DNA of 64,000 nt from Owenia fusiformis (taxonomy: Eukaryota; Annelida; Polychaeta; Sabellida; Oweniidae), in assembly GCA_903813345.2 (NCBI GenBank), contig CAIIXF020000005.1:18045375-18109374 (forward strand), in the 5' to 3' direction. Position numbers and translations under genes: made by a program. The first letter of the stretch is position 1. Every line of letters starts with the position of its first letter. This document shows positions 18,250 through 28,309 of the stretch, in pieces. The notes beneath the pieces were generated by a model that saw only the letters and a program-made list of their open reading frames with translations, ran no database searches and had not been told where the DNA came from.

Positions 18250-19358
18250 ATGGCATCTGTTGCAGCATGGTTGCCCTTTGCCAGGGCAGCGGCTATTGGA
18301 TGGGTACCTGTAGCCCAGAATCCAATGCCCCCACCGCCTGTGCGCCGTGAGAATCATGATGGAGCCGACGAAAAACTTCGGATCAATGTGAGTGGACGTT
18401 CTTTTGAAACTTGGAGGAACACTTTGGAAAAATACCCAGACACACTTCTAGGTTCCAATGAAAAAGAATTCTTCTTTGATGAAGACAGTAAAGAATACTT
18501 CTTTGATCGTGATCCTGATATTTTCCGACATATTCTCACTTATTTCCGCACAGGAAAACTGCATTATCCAAAGCATGAATGCATCAGTGCATATGACGAA
18601 GAGTTGGCATTTTTTGGAGTGATGCCCGATATAATAGGAGATTGTTGCTATGAGGATTATAAGGACAGAAAACGGGAGAACCAAGAAAGGCTGCTCGATG
18701 ACAAAGATTCGGAAGATGGAGATAATATTCCACTTACAAATTTTCGAGAGAAAATGTGGCGCGCATTCGAAAATCCTCACACCAGCACTATGGCACTGGT
18801 ATTTTATTACGTTACTGGATTTTTTATCGCAATATCAGTCATGGCAAATGTCATTGAGACAGTTCAATGTGGAGTGATTCCTGGAACAAATGAAAATCCT
18901 CCATGTGGGGATCGCTATGAAATAGTGTTTTTCTGCTTAGACACAGCTTGCGTGATGATCTTTACAACTGAATACTGGTTGCGGTTATACGCAGCCCCGG
19001 ACCGCTGTAAGTTTATGCGGAGTGTCATGAGTGTGATTGATGTAGTGGCTATCCTGCCTTACTACATCGGACTGGGTATCACGGACAATGATGACGTCAG
19101 TGGAGCTTTTGTCACACTAAGAGTCTTCAGAGTTTTTAGGATTTTTAAGTTCTCGCGGCATTCTCAAGGATTACGTATTTTGGGATATACCTTGAAAAGT
19201 TGTGCCAGTGAGTTGGGATTTCTCCTGTTTTCGCTAACCATGGCAATCATTATCTTTGCCACGGTGATGTTTTATGCAGAGAAGAATGTTGAAAACACAA
19301 AGTTCACGAGTATACCCGCTGCATTCTGGTATACCATCGTAACCATGACAACTCTAGG
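18250..19358 (+). CDS. Shal (Kv4/KCND) voltage-gated K+ channel, first coding exon
   Basis: 369 codons plus two bases of a plasma-membrane A-type K+ channel. Residues 2-20 ([17 protein letters not shown]) are the Kv4 N-terminus that binds KChIPs. The T1 tetramerisation domain spans about 43-140, with the zinc site H105-x5-C111-x20-C132-C133. Helices: S1 about 182-203, S2 224-245, S3 257-277. S4 (287-308) carries R291, R294, R297, K300 and R303. S5 is about 322-343 and the pore helix about 353-365. The exon stops at TMTTLG, and the filter YGD must come from the next exon. Donor GTAAGT follows at 19359 (phase 2). The exon begins at 18206 after TTTTTCCAG, giving 44 bp of 5' UTR. The start matches the universal Kv4 start. 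The next exon was not found in the window. Confidence 0.97.
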
Positions 19359-21770
19359 GTAAGTACAACAATACTTTTTAGAATGCCATGTTATTCAATT
19401 GAAAAACTAAAACATGTTCTCTGACTTATGAATTTTATAAATAGAATCCAGAACTTCACAGGCCTTGCAAGTTTATTATGTTCTTGTTTGAAAGAAAGCA
19501 CTTTACAGATCAATAATAATTGTATTCCAAAATACCATTAATGTGATTTGATTAATTTGTATTGCTGAAACTATCTGAAAAAATTCTGATTAACTTGTTC
19601 TATTTATGTTTTGTAAATTATCTATAATCGATCCGTTCACAGCTTCATATATAGATTATGAAACAGTTGTTCATTTAATATATCTTTGTATGTATTTCAG
19701 CATTCATTGTTAACCTTTCAGATATTTTTTAACCTTGCTTCTTTTGCAGGAATTGTTTACTTCATAAATGTAATAATGATAGTCTTTTATGGAATATAGA
19801 TATTTTTATGCATAACAGTTTTCAGTATTGCAGGAACTTGCTATTGCTATTTTTCATCAATCTCATTTTAAAAATTAATTACAATATATGTTGTATATTT
19901 GAATTAGGATTTATAATGATAGTCTTGCATCAAGCCCCTGGTCTTCCAAATTGTCTGTATGCTGACTTTGTGTTAGAGGACCAGATTAGATAGGTATAAT
20001 GCAGGGCTTGATGTAAGAGTATTGAGTCTATAAAAGTATGTGTTGTGATTATATGTTGTGAACTGTATGTCATACAAATTTATATATTAGAAAGTATGTT
20101 TTTGAGACCTTGGCTGTTCTCCACGACTGCATGCATAAGAATTTAGCCATTTTTTATTAAATTTGTAAATTTCTTGATATTTACTTCTGTCATGCTATTT
20201 AAGATTGCATCACCAGAGTTGATATTTAAAGTCATTATGCCACTTATAATATCTTTATTGCATGTTAGTAAGATGATATTATATACATGTACATGCAAGT
20301 AAGATGTTTTTCGAGAAAGTAAAAATACAGCTACTCCGAATATTCAGCTGTTCCAAATATATAGCTATTTCAAATATACAGCTATTCTAAGTGAATAGCT
20401 GTTCCAAATATATAACTGTTCCAACCTAATAAGAACAGCTGTTTAAGATCTACATATGTTCCAAAAATGCTGCTTTAACTGTATAATATATAAAGTTGCC
20501 ACTTGTGCTAAAATATTTGCTACTTGTCTATTTTGCCACCTGTGCATATAAAAATATGACTACTTGTGCCATTAAGTAAGGACTTTATTTATTTTACAAC
20601 TTACATGTTATTTAGTAGTCCAAGGGTTTCATTTATTTGTCCATTTATACAATTTTTACAATCTAAATCTGCAATACTTGTATATCTATCATCCATTACA
20701 TGCAAGTGAAGTATGGGTCATTCATCATACAATAATTATGTTTTGTTCTCAGGTATTTATATATTTGAAGTAAATGTATTCAGCCGTTTTGTTGCTTTCC
20801 TCACCTTAAATGTATTAGGGTTAATATTTGATTGACATTACAGGTGGTTTCTTTGAATAAATCATTGAAACTAATGTGGTTATTATCATCTTCATTTATT
20901 AAGGGTTTCACTGCCTCTATCTGAAGAAGGTTGCTTGAAATAATGTGCATGTATATACAAATGTACATGTATATTGTATATACATATACAATATATTCTG
21001 AGAACAGCTTGGTTATAATTTGATGATAGAATGGAAGATAAGAAATGAATCTGAAAAATAGATAAGATCAATTTACCTTTACCAGGGTTCCCAACTCTAA
21101 AAACTAAATATTCAAATGGATCGTGGGAATTTTTACACTGGCACATTCATCAAAACAAAACAGGCATTTTGGTCAAAATAACAGGTGATATGGATTTCCT
21201 TCTGATGAAAACTCTGCTACATATGGTTTCCAATAACAGTATAACAGCATAGTCATGCAAAATATTCAATTTTATCTGATGCAAGCAATGGATTTATTCA
21301 GGCACCTTTTACTTCCATTATAACTTGATCATAAAATGCTTGTAAATACTGATATTGTAATAGCATTTCTTTTTGGTATATACTTACATGTACAGTAATA
21401 TGTAACACACATTCCTCCATTCAAAATGCATAATCTAGATTAGGGACTCATTGAACAGATTAAGGTAATACTATTTTTATATGTTTATGATAATAATAGC
21501 TCCAAATCTTATCATATTTCATGATTTTCATCGCATATGTTACACCAGAAAAAATAGCAGTATTTCTGGTTGCTGGGCAAATGAAAAAAATTCAAGGGTA
21601 GAAAAGAGATGATCTGGCTGAGGCCCTGCTAATGTATATTACGAGTAATGCTTTCAAGTAACAAATCAAATTGCATTGAATTGCTTACACCTTTTATAAT
21701 AATTTGATTTGATTTCACTTAAAAGAGAGCTTCATTTTCACTAATTTACCAGGCTCTGACCTTCAGGAAA
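19359..21770 (+). other. Start of the long Shal intron
   Basis: Begins with the donor GTAAGT. It is AT-rich with no coding sequence. It contains the GCTGTTCCAAATATA minisatellite (20328-20444) and palindromic TACATGTATAT tracts near 20945-20995. Confidence 0.6.
20328..20444. repeat. Imperfect AGCTGTTCCAAATATA minisatellite
   Basis: Five to six degenerate units of about 19-25 bp on the theme CAGCTGTTCCAAATATATAG, ending AAGAACAGCTGTTTA. Confidence 0.7.
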
Positions 21771-21948
21771 CAGTGAAACCTGTAAAGTGGAACAACTCAA
21801 GAAGTAGAACACCTCCGTTAGTTGAACATTTTTTGAAGTCCCAAGACTAATTGACTTTGTGTTCAATAAACCTTTATAAGTGGAACAACTCCCAACTGGA
21901 ACACTATTTAGAAGTATTAAAGGTGTTCGACTGAAACAGGTTTTACTG
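21771..21948. mobile_element. pogo/Tigger-like MITE, CAGTGAAACCTGT termini
   Basis: It starts CAGTGAAACCTGTAAAGTGG and ends AAACAGGTTTTACTG. Internal GAACACCT/AGGTGTTC repeats are shared with the copies at 33558, 59452 and 62018. CAGT(G)AAACCT termini are typical of pogo-like mariner relatives. The flanking TA is not preserved here. Non-coding. Confidence 0.75.
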
Positions 21949-21949
21949 T

Positions 21950-22519
21950 CCATGTATATTGCTATGTAATTTACAAACAAAGCAATAAATACTAAACTAT
22001 ATTTATGATAAGGTATCAACCCATCCTAAAGCATCAGATAAACAACAAAAAAAGGTTTTACAACTCAGGCAGTATTCATTATTTTTTATAAAAAGAGTGA
22101 TAAATTTTGAAAGCCAGAGAAAAAATTTGGTATTTCCAGAAACATTTTTCCTGACCTTGAAAAACACCTTAATACGTTCATGTACAAGACTGCATAATTT
22201 TTCATGCGTTAAAAATGCAAAAGTTGAATGATTGCAGCTTTATGAATTATACAGTGTACCTGCACATGTATATATATATTTAAAAGCTTTAATCCATTTC
22301 TGAACAGTGAACAATTATCACAATATATCAGACAGTTGGATGAAATCTAGTACATTTATAGTATATATAAATCAGTGATGTTACATAACACAATTCATGT
22401 GAAATATGTTAAACATGGCTTAATAATAACTTGTGCTGGTTAATATAATCCATTTACATTTCCAGTATGTTAAGGACGCCAAACCACACTAGATCATATT
22501 CTACTTATAACGATTTTTG
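21950..22519 (+). other. Shal intron, nothing recognised
   Basis: AT-rich intronic sequence up to the LTR retrotransposon target duplication. Confidence 0.4.
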
Positions 22520-22525
22520 CTTTTA

Positions 22526-23030
22526 TGACCGGGCTTTCTTTATATTAAATGTACACAATAGTGTGATGTTTTAATTTCTATCTTTTATTTATTTCACTTG
22601 TTTTCACTTCTAATCTACTGCTAAATCTAGTTATGTCTTTTTGAAGTCTAGGCCGAAAGTGACCCAAATCTCACATGGCATATAGTATATTCTTCAAAAC
22701 CAGACATCACATGATCACTTCAAATCTGTTATGTAAAAAGTTTAACAAAAGGAAGACTGCTTCAAATCCTAATTAGAATCCAAGATATAGAAATGTAAAT
22801 TAAATGTAAATTAAAGAAACATTTGTAAGTCTGAAGATGCTCTGAACAATTGTAATGATTGCATATTTAATGTGAGAAACTGACCAGAGATATCCCAGGT
22901 GTACTACATGACCCGGGTTTATCTAAATGCTTTTTGTATCATGTTTCCATTAATTAATTTACAAAGTAAAAACAAAGTAAAAGTATAAGATATTAATTAT
23001 AAAATACAACATGAAAATCACTCCGTCACA
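22526..23030 (-). repeat. 3' LTR of the gag-pro retrotransposon
   Basis: 505 bp, apparently identical to 26597-27101. It has TG...CA ends. On the minus strand it starts TGTGACGGAGTG directly after the purine tract. Confidence 0.95.
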
Positions 23031-23044
23031 TTTGCTTCTCCTCC
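23031..23044 (-). promoter_or_regulatory. Polypurine tract (plus-strand primer)
   Basis: On the minus strand GGAGGAGAAGCAAA abuts the 3' LTR start TGTGACGG. That is the expected position and composition for a PPT. Confidence 0.75.
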
Positions 23045-25134
23045 AAAGAATGCGTCCCGCATTCTAAATGAAAATCACTCCGTTTAATCAGTCCAAGTTA
23101 AAAATATATAACCTGTAATGTTAAATTCTATCAAAGTATAAAATACGTAAAATGTTATATGAACGTCCAACGTTGATGTCATCGCCCAATGTTGATGTCA
23201 TTGCCTGGAGATGAGGAGTGTCATATTGTCCTTCCTTCCTGAAGTAAAGTCACATTGTTTATAATATTAATTGTTGCACTATCAGAGTTAATATAATTCA
23301 GCATCATTTTCATTAATCAAGAAATTCATCATATTAGAAGATTAATAACTCCTCCATAAATTTTTGAGGCCATAAGTCTACCAACTTTCAAATTGTCTGC
23401 TAGCAATTCTTATTTTAAGCAATTTAGTGTTCAGAGTGGTCGCATATATATATATATATTTTTAAGCACCTATTTGTATACTCTACTTTACAATTTACAT
23501 ACTGTTTATCTAACTAAAATCATCATAAACTACCATAATAATTATTAAACTCAATAAAACAATTATAAATAGGACAATTTCTTTGTGAAAATACCCAAAC
23601 TGTAATTAACAACCAACAAAGGTAATTGATCACTCATTATGCACCAGCACAGAATTTCACGTGATGATTCTGTTGCCAGTAAAAACTTCAACTTGGCACA
23701 ATCCAATCCTGTATTTTCTTGAGTTAAAAATTACAATCATATGTAAAGGAGAAAAAAAATCTTTTATGGCCTATTATAACCATATCTAGTTAAAAGTAAC
23801 TTGCACTAAATCCTACCTTTCTACTAAGTTTTGTTTATAAACACTGTTAATGATGCACATCATAATTGTTTGTGCAAACTTTATCTGTTCCATAATGCTT
23901 TGGTATATGACCTTTGTCTGGCACATTTAAATAATAATGAGAACTCACATTGATGAAGTATAAGAGAAGTAAGGCAAATAATCCCTTGCAATTGAACTTC
24001 TTAAACAATGTAAACTGACTGTAGCAGTCCATGAATTCAATTTAAGTTGTACATAGATATTTAATTTAGGATTAATTAATTATATATTTTGAACAATTAA
24101 GATTATTATAAGTTGTCATTCTCAAATTAACTGGTCCCAATTAGTGTCTAGCTCCCAGGAAGTAGTTTGCACCCAGTAACTATATTTACCAGAAGGCACT
24201 ATACTAAATATTAGTAAATAATCCTAACACCTTATTAGTTTACAGGTTAAGACATCTAAAAATATTAGCAGGGTTGGCCATGCAATATTGACACTTTTAT
24301 TTTGGCTCACTATATCTTATCCTTTTTCCTTAGGATTTCACTTGAACTACATTTCTTTCACTTTCACTTGGACTACATTTGTTTTACTTTCACTTGAACT
24401 ACATATGTTATTCTAACTAACACTTCTACACACTATATGTACTACGTGCTTATGTCAGAACTTGGACTTTCCTTACTGTATAAATGACAGCAAGGTGGGG
24501 TTGCCGCATTCGTGAGCCACTACCTGCCCCTTTAATTAGACGTTAAGACATTGGCTACACAATTACATACACAGATAACAACGTCTTATTACTGCATTTG
24601 TAATGTGGGGTTTTAGCCATAAGATAACTCAGACTAGGTCGCACGTTGTCCTAGGTTAACCTTTTCTTTAAGGTTTGATCTTCCTGGGATCCGCAGATCT
24701 ACCTGTACATTAAGTAGACCTGTGTTTTAATCCTCTTGATTGGAACCAGATATTCTCTTTATTTTTCACTTGCTTTATTACATTTCACTTACTTTATTAT
24801 TTCTCACTTAATACTCTTTTATCTTTACATTTACACTTGATACCCTTAATTTAATAGCATCATCTCTTATACCTCACCTGTGCTGTATACTTGTACCATA
24901 GAATATATCAAACGATAAACTGCTATAGTTTCTTTACAATACCATATCATACATCATATAATGCCTACATGTACTTACTCAAACAACTAACTAATATGGG
25001 ACTCAAATGCATGCATGATGTATCGATTTGTTTTCTTATCTAGTTTTCCTTTTCCTTACTTTACCTTCACTACCAGTAGCTACATTATTTACACATGCTG
25101 TTAGTCTTGGTTCATTAGTAGTATATGTACTATG
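23045..25134 (-). other. Non-coding internal region of the retrotransposon
   Basis: About 2.1 kb between protease and PPT, where pol would be expected. No RT, RNase H or integrase motif is seen and the longest frame is 61 codons. It holds a perfect GAATGCG/CGCATTC hairpin (23048-23064), a copy of the LTR-end sequence AATGAAAATCACTCCGT (from about 23066), and tandem CAACGTTGATGTCATCGCC-like 19-mers (about 23168-23208). Confidence 0.75.
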
Positions 25135-25638
25135 TTAAATAGGATCTCCCCTTTGTAAAATGACAACTTTTTGTGTGAAGTCTATGAGTGCTTGGCTTTG
25201 TGAGAAGAAGTCCTCACCTAAAATTACATCATGATTTGCACTTTTGAGGATATGCATTGGTTGAACGTACTCAAATTCTTCAAATTTTAGAGGAACATTT
25301 GCCACACCCAGTACTTCTAGCTTGTGCGCTTCTCCCCCAGCCCCATATAACTCAATATTAGTTGGACTGATAGGACATTTCTTGTGCAAGTTCAATTTTT
25401 CATAGAGTGCTAATCTCATACAGGATTGTTCTGCACCAGTATCTACCAAGGCTTTGATATTATTGTCAACTATGTTTGTATGAATAATTATGTTTGAAAC
25501 TGATCTTTGCAAATTAACCTTGACTGATTGAACTGCAGGGATGGCCACCTTGCCACTATCACTTTTCACTTGTTTAAACTTTTGATTGTCAACTCTAGTT
25601 TCAAGGTGCCCATCCCTATGAGGAACAGGCGCGAGTCC
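25135..25638 (-). CDS. Retrotransposon aspartic protease (in frame after gag UGA)
   Basis: A 167-codon open stretch follows the gag stop without frame change. It has ALVDTGAEQSCM, the catalytic D-T-G-A loop of retroviral-type proteases (Asp about residue 66 of this stretch), and later VILGEDFF, the conserved second half of the fold (ILG-x-D-F). It ends TTT-TGT-like basic/hydrophobic sequence and TAA at 25135. No ATG precedes the conserved part, so expression probably depends on readthrough or an alternative start. Confidence 0.85.
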   Translation of the reverse strand, partial: GLAPVPHRDGHLETRVDNQKFKQVKSDSGKVAIPAVQSVKVNLQRSVSNIIIHTNIVDNNIKALVDTGAEQSCMRLALYEKLNLHKKCPISPTNIELYGAGGEAHKLEVLGVANVPLKFEEFEYVQPMHILKSANHDVILGEDFFSQSQALIDFTQKVVILQRGDPI

Positions 25639-26562
25639 TCATTTAGCAACGTTTCGACACATATACGAATAATGCCCCCCGCGACCACACTGAAAGCACT
25701 GCTTAAACCTAGCATAACAATTTAATGAAAGGTGGTTTGACTTACCGCACCTCTCACACTGGTTTCTGCTTGATGGATTTTGCTGCATAAATTGTTGGTC
25801 ATGTTGGGGATACCGTTTCTGTTGTTGCGTAAACTGTTGATTCCCAGAAAATTGGTTCTGTTGTTGAAACGGATTCTGCGGTTGATACTGCTTCTGCGGT
25901 TGATACTGGTTCTGCGGTTGATACTGGTTCTGCTGTCTTTGGACACTTTGTTGCACGGGAAACTGGTTATTGTTGGTATAGCGTTGACCCATGGCATCAA
26001 CTGTGACTGCAGCAACGGATAGCTTATCGACTTTATCCGTGAGAATTTTAATCGAGGCTGCTAACATCTCTGGAGCTGAATCTTGAGGCATGTTGCTGTG
26101 AATCCTTGCAAACTTAACAGCTTGTTCTAAATTTTCAGGTTCTTTGAGCCTTACAAAGTTCTTTGTAGATGTATTCAATCCTTGGACAAAGAGTTCTTTA
26201 ACATCCTCAGCATCCTTTTTTAGTCTGCTGGTATAATACATGAGCTTGCTGTGGAATTCATCCACAGACATATCATTTTGTTTGAGAGTATCCAATTTAT
26301 CCAACAACTCCCATCTTTCCGATTGTTTGGGTGGGAACCTTTCTTTAAGTGCTTCCGTCAATTCCTCCCAGTCGTTCTTTGTATTTTCCTCTAATTGTTC
26401 AAAGTATTTTGCTGCTTCTCCTTTGACTAAAAGTGGGATTAAACTACATTTTCTATGTTGGTTCCAGTTCTTTAAATTTGCGAATGTGTCAATAGTGTTT
26501 AACCAAATAATAACGTTTTCTTCTGATTTTCCATGGAATTTGTCTAATATTGATAAATCCAT
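25639..26562 (-). CDS. Retrotransposon Gag with two CCHC zinc knuckles
   Basis: 307 aa beginning ATG, MDLSILDKFHGKSEENV. Residues about 20-160 resemble the Ty3/Gypsy-type Gag capsid domain (WLNTIDTFANL, FPPKQSERWELLDKL). A Gln/Asn/Tyr-rich tract with QNQYQP repeats spans about 205-265. Two C-x2-C-x4-H-x4-C knuckles lie at 269-282 and 289-302. It forms the particle and packages RNA. It ends in TGA (25639-25641) and the frame stays open beyond. Confidence 0.93.
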   Translation of the reverse strand: MDLSILDKFHGKSEENVIIWLNTIDTFANLKNWNQHRKCSLIPLLVKGEAAKYFEQLEENTKNDWEELTEALKERFPPKQSERWELLDKLDTLKQNDMSVDEFHSKLMYYTSRLKKDAEDVKELFVQGLNTSTKNFVRLKEPENLEQAVKFARIHSNMPQDSAPEMLAASIKILTDKVDKLSVAAVTVDAMGQRYTNNNQFPVQQSVQRQQNQYQPQNQYQPQKQYQPQNPFQQQNQFSGNQQFTQQQKRYPQHDQQFMQQNPSSRNQCERCGKSNHLSLNCYARFKQCFQCGRGGHYSYMCRNVAK

Positions 26563-26573
26563 TGTTTGTTAAA

Positions 26574-26591
26574 CCTCAGGCAGCTCCACCA
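26574..26591 (-). promoter_or_regulatory. Candidate primer-binding site
   Basis: The minus strand reads TGGTGGAGCTGCCTGAGG, five bases after the 5' LTR end. It starts with the TGG expected to pair with a tRNA CCA end. I could not assign the tRNA. Confidence 0.55.
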
Positions 26592-26596
26592 AAATA

Positions 26597-27101
26597 TGAC
26601 CGGGCTTTCTTTATATTAAATGTACACAATAGTGTGATGTTTTAATTTCTATCTTTTATTTATTTCACTTGTTTTCACTTCTAATCTACTGCTAAATCTA
26701 GTTATGTCTTTTTGAAGTCTAGGCCGAAAGTGACCCAAATCTCACATGGCATATAGTATATTCTTCAAAACCAGACATCACATGATCACTTCAAATCTGT
26801 TATGTAAAAAGTTTAACAAAAGGAAGACTGCTTCAAATCCTAATTAGAATCCAAGATATAGAAATGTAAATTAAATGTAAATTAAAGAAACATTTGTAAG
26901 TCTGAAGATGCTCTGAACAATTGTAATGATTGCATATTTAATGTGAGAAACTGACCAGAGATATCCCAGGTGTACTACATGACCCGGGTTTATCTAAATG
27001 CTTTTTGTATCATGTTTCCATTAATTAATTTACAAAGTAAAAACAAAGTAAAAGTATAAGATATTAATTATAAAATACAACATGAAAATCACTCCGTCAC
27101 A
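26597..27101 (-). repeat. 5' LTR of the gag-pro retrotransposon
   Basis: 505 bp matching 22526-23030 base for base as far as I can read. It should hold the promoter for the minus-strand gag-pro transcript. Confidence 0.95.
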
Positions 27102-27107
27102 CTTTTA

Positions 27108-27895
27108 TCAAATGAAAAAATTTCAAAACATGATTTTAAGCTGCTTGATATATATTTTTGTCTTCTGTAATTTCTCTTCACGATGAATTCGGAAAAATTC
27201 GGAAAAATTATTATATAAATGAAATAATAATGCATATGAATTAGTTACGATTGTGTACTTTTGTAAGGGTGCTTTGCTATGGTGCTTTGGTTTAGGATTG
27301 AACGTGCGTCACAAAAACCCAAATCCTTATAATCTTATATTGAACATATTCTATTAAGTTTACATTGATTATATGTTCACTTTTTGTTCCACTACATTGT
27401 TGTTGAACTCATTTCAATTGTAGATTTATAGACTTAGGCAAGATCAGGGAAAGTTTGATTTATGTTGAATTGGTACATTTAAGCAACAGCTCCATATATC
27501 TGAAGTTCTGAACTATCTTGGGAGTCAGGCCATAAGTGCAAGCACCAGATGTGTACCCTCGCTCTATTTTTGTAAAATGTTGGTGGTAAATTTAGCAACA
27601 ATGTCAGTTTAGTTATTCCAGGGGCGAGGGTAGATGTTGTAGATTCCAGGTGTAATCTCTCATTTAATCACCCACCCTTGTTTTTTTGAACTTGTAGCTA
27701 TGCACAAGATCAATAATCGGCATGGTATTGAATCAACTTCGTACTGCATTATGGTGGCCATAGCCTTTACTCTTTTCCAAGAGCAGTAAAAAGCATTCGA
27801 TAAAGAGGGCACTGTATCCTGCTAAATTCAAATACCACACATCAAGTTAGAAATATATTCTTACTCAGTTGAGTATTTGGAAAATCAACTTCTCG
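27108..27895 (+). other. Shal intron, nothing recognised
   Basis: AT-rich intronic sequence between the LTR element and a minisatellite. Confidence 0.4.
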
Positions 27896-28300
27896 CAAAT
27901 AGCAGACATTTCTGAGTTCCAAAGTACACACATTTCTGAGTTCCAAGGTACACACATTTCTAAATTGCAAAGAGCAGGCATTTCTTAGTTGCAAAGGGCA
28001 GATATTTCTTAGTTGGCATTAATGCAAGTGGGTGCAATACCCACCTGGTATTTTAAAATCTGACTTGCACCCACCTGAAAATCCATTTGCACCTACTTGA
28101 AAATGAGAAAAATCATGAAAAATGGGCATTTTTGACCAATTTTTGACAAAATTGTGGACATGAGAATTTTGCATCCACTTAATAAAAAGTCCTGTGGAAA
28201 ACACTGCAGACATTTCATAGTTGCAAGGGGCAGACATTTCTTAAATCTAAAATATACAAATTTCTTAGTTGCAATAGGCATGTATCTCCTTATTGCAAAC
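27896..28300. repeat. About 30-bp minisatellite interrupted by a repeat insertion
   Basis: Units on the theme CAGACATTTCTTAGTTGCAA run from about 27900 to 28018 and resume at about 28208-28300. The 185 bp between them are a dispersed repeat. Confidence 0.75.
28022..28207. mobile_element. Dispersed GCAAGTGGGTGCAA repeat inside the minisatellite
   Basis: It shares its order of motifs with 61255-61427: GCAAGTGG at the start, CACCTGA-ATTTTAAAA, TATTTTGACCAATTT-like, ATGAGAATTTTGCA-CCACTT and TCCTG-G-AACA at the end. Two copies of the same length class, one nested in another repeat, indicate a short interspersed or MITE-like element. The class is unknown. Confidence 0.65.
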
Positions 28301-28309
28301 ATGCATCTG

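Larger units (their letters stand above)
22526..27101 (-). mobile_element. Complete non-autonomous LTR retrotransposon (gag-pro, no pol)
   Basis: 4,576 bp, minus orientation. Two LTRs of 505 bp (22526-23030 and 26597-27101) appear identical by eye, and on the plus strand both run from TGACCGGG to CCGTCACA. A 6-bp direct repeat CTTTTA flanks it (22520-22525 and 27102-27107). A PBS-like TGGTGGAGC lies just inside the 5' LTR and a purine tract next to the 3' LTR. The interior codes for Gag with two zinc knuckles and an aspartic protease in the same frame. No reverse transcriptase, RNase H or integrase is seen in the remaining 2.1 kb. The LTRs indicate a recent insertion, presumably mobilised in trans by a Ty3/Gypsy-type relative. 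It sits antisense in the Shal intron. Confidence 0.93.

Noticed and set aside
23847-24032. 61-codon minus frame in the retrotransposon non-coding region, considered as an envelope or pol remnant
   Set aside because: No RT, integrase or envelope motif; length within chance for this composition.
25722-26572. Frames overlapping gag on both strands
   Set aside because: Shadows of the real gag frame created by its Gln-rich repeats.
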